Assembly: GCA_022813625.1 (NCBI GenBank) | Contig: JAKLMB010000018.1 | Coordinates: forward strand, 62,001-126,000 | DNA from: Aaosphaeria pasadenensis | Taxonomy: Eukaryota; Ascomycota; Dothideomycetes; Pleosporales | Direction of reading: 5' to 3' | Length of the DNA stretch: 64,000 nt | Part shown: positions 62,051-64,000 of the stretch, one piece after another | Layout of the letters: each line of letters starts with the position of its first letter | How positions within the stretch are numbered: the first letter of the stretch is position 1 | The notes under the pieces: model-generated | What the model was told of the DNA's origin: nothing | Seen by the model: only the letters and a program-made list of their open reading frames with translations | Database searches by the model: none | Program-made: the position numbers and the translations under genes

Positions 62051-62929
62051 ACGATATCACGAAAAGAGAAAAAGAAGATTTACGCGCGAGAGCGATTGGT
62101 TGGGCTGGGTTACGTTCGGATGACGGAACGATTTCGCATATCATCATAGATGGTCTTGGGCGGCTTGGGTCACGCGTGTATATGGATGAAAAGACGACCG
62201 AAAAAAAATCTGAATTGTTCACATCATCTTCATCTTCATGGCTGGAGTGAGTGAGCGTTGACGATCTTTCGCGAAGCGAACAGTGCGTGAATGGAAGGAG
62301 GATTTGATAGTCATGGGACGTGGGTATTCAGCAGCAAGGTGAGGTAAGGTAAACAAGATTATACAAGCTAGAGATGCGCTTTCATTGTCTTTCTCTCTTT
62401 CTTTCCTTTCACGGATACAGGCGGCAGGGCACGGTTGGGTTTGATTGATATGCCTCATGAATCCAGGATGCACGGGGAAGTGGATATTGGATCGATTTGG
62501 ATATCGATTATGGGTTGGAGATATCCTAGGCGGCGTGGTGGGCGGAACCTTTGTCTTTCTTTCGCTCGTAGATGGATAATACAGCTCTGAATGTTTGATA
62601 CCAGTTTTTGATGTGCGTTTCTTTTGAAAGAAATATGATTCATGGTAGATGGTCGTTCGAATCAGCTGGTCAAATTAAATATGAATGAAAAATATATATG
62701 TGATTGGGATATGTTATGGCTACTTGATCTACTGTTCCCATCAGATGTGCCCCGTGGTGGTGATGACGGTGATCATCACCACCACCACATCGACCCGTAC
62801 CTCCCCAACACTCCCCAATATCTCCCATATCAGCTTCTCCATTTTATCCGAGCCTGTTGATCTCCAAAAACAGGCGGACCCATCATATTAAAGCCGTAAA
62901 GCTTGAATTGTTTTCAATACCCAATCCCG

Positions 62930-63480
62930 CAAGAACCGCCAAAGACCATACCATTTCTGCCTCATCTTCTCAGGAGACTCAAACATTGAAAAGATAAAAG
63001 TCGGATTGGAAGTCCGTCCACACGGTCGCAGCCATAAGGTGAGACTTGCAACAACTTTTGCGATGGTTTGCTTTTGGGGAGGACTGGGAGGCGGAAAGGT
63101 CATGTCGAGTTTTAAGGAAGGATTTTTTAAGGGGGGAGGCAGGAGACAGCGAAAAAGCCATAGGACGCAAAAGTACTCAAGTTGTGATGATCGCGCCCGG
63201 GCGATCATGAAACGATAGAAGTTGTGAGAATGATTGGGAGTCCGTCCGCCACCGGATCATACTGGTATCCATCCACATGGTAGTTTCACGGAGACTTGTT
63301 TGGAGGGCTGGGAAGCAAACGGATCACATTCCACTTGTCTAGGTAGGCTTTGACAGCAACCAGAGACAGCGCAAGACCATGACAAATTGTCACACTGAAT
63401 TTGATGCGATCTCGCTGGGCGCTGAAATCATTCTTGGTTGAGCTACTGCTTTGAAGTCCGTCCACGCGCGCAGCATTTAT
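62930..63480 (+). repeat. diverged tandem repeat, about 220-bp unit
   Basis: The 13-mer GAAGTCCGTCCAC occurs at 63009-63021 and 63453-63465, and AGTCCGTCC at 63239-63247, so the spacing is about 230 and 214 bp. Other short matches recur in the same order: GAGACTTG, GGACTGGGAGGC-like, GAGACAGCG, and AAGACCATA-like strings near 62939, 63167 and 63371. The units are too different to be recent. Confidence 0.6.
63188..63207. repeat. inverted repeat, 7-bp arms
   Basis: TGATCGC and GCGATCA flank a 6-bp GC-rich centre, inside the tandem repeat area. Confidence 0.8.
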
Positions 63481-64000
63481 GACCACTCCAAGATCTTTTT
63501 GCAAATGTGTTTATCTTTTGTTCGAGAGGCGGAGAGCACACCATAGTTTCTCCAGCAAAGCACAGGCAAACACCATAGGTTGGCGCATAAGTTGTATTTT
63601 CGGAAGTGCAAAAGGCCGGGCGAAAAAGACAGACATGAATATCGTTGCAAGACGATATATCATCACTGTTAGAACCCAGACCAACCAGACGCGCACATGG
63701 AGTGCTCTGATGGAATTTTCTGATAGATTTCTCTCTCGAAAGAGAGAACAGGAACATCAACCGGGCCATGTTGGATGTTGCCGCATGATCCCATAACGCG
63801 TTGCGTTTTGGAGCTCTACGACAACCCTTCCTTTCTTTGTGGTAATGGTTTTTTGGCGGCTTTCTCATACATTGTGGTGCCGTCATTTTTCGATGCGCTG
63901 ATGTGGCGAGGGGAGACCAGGGGACCAGCAGCAACATCACATCGTTGGTTAGTATTGTCTTTTATTTTGGGGTTTAAGGCGAAGGGGAAGAGGCCCGACA

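Larger units (their letters stand above)
62051..64000. other. non-coding tail of the window
   Basis: About 1.95 kb with no supported gene. A minus-strand frame at 63443-63940 (165 codons) has no recognisable motif and crosses the repeat region. An (CAC/CAT)-rich stretch lies near 62775-62795, and diverged tandem repeats occupy about 62930-63480. Confidence 0.5.

Noticed and set aside
63443..63940. Minus-strand frame of 165 codons near the end of the window
   Set aside because: No recognisable motif, unusual composition, and it overlaps the decayed tandem repeat.

Overview
The window is nuclear DNA of a filamentous ascomycete (Pezizomycotina). The evidence is short GT-AG introns (about 43-90 nt, some with CTAAC branch sites), single genes on both strands without operons, and a typical fungal gene set: CDC5, a cytosolic lysyl-tRNA synthetase with 13 introns, alternative oxidase, threonine synthase, a LYC1-like acetyltransferase and a fungal seven-helix rhodopsin-like receptor. 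I cannot name the species from sequence alone; Dothideomycetes or Leotiomycetes are guesses. All exon boundaries are my own reading of splice signals and frame continuity.

Layout. 0-7.2 kb: the 3' end of a beta-mannosidase, a 3-hydroxyisobutyrate dehydrogenase-family enzyme, an actin/Hsp70-fold protein, the terminal exon of an unrecognised small gene (minus strand), and the spliceosomal Myb protein Cdc5. 7.2-9.0 kb: non-coding, with a (TAGGG)7 tract. 9.0-19.4 kb: a WDR48/Bun107-like WD40 protein, a mitochondrial S-adenosylmethionine carrier, a TCAB1/WRAP53-like WD40 protein, a six-helix membrane protein and alternative oxidase. 20.8-26 kb: a divergent, intronless pair encoding alpha-acetolactate decarboxylase and a catabolic-type acetolactate synthase, followed by a rhodopsin-like receptor. 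27.2-29.7 kb: lysyl-tRNA synthetase. 29.7-47.2 kb: about 17.5 kb of non-coding sequence rich in simple repeats, interrupted by one intronless gene of unknown function. 47.2-51.6 kb: threonine synthase and the LYC1-like acetyltransferase. 53.7-62.1 kb: an RBR-type E3 ubiquitin ligase, a Rev7-like HORMA protein and an importin-9/Kap114-type karyopherin. The last 2 kb hold no gene I can support but contain a decayed tandem repeat of about 220 bp.

Functional links. The clearest is the acetolactate synthase/decarboxylase pair. Together the two enzymes would convert pyruvate to acetolactate and then to acetoin in the cytosol, the first two steps of the bacterial butanediol pathway. The synthase lacks the mitochondrial presequence expected of fungal Ilv2, neither gene has an intron, and they share one 557-bp promoter region. 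This is the most interesting system in the window. The remaining genes are mostly conserved housekeeping genes without obvious clustering.
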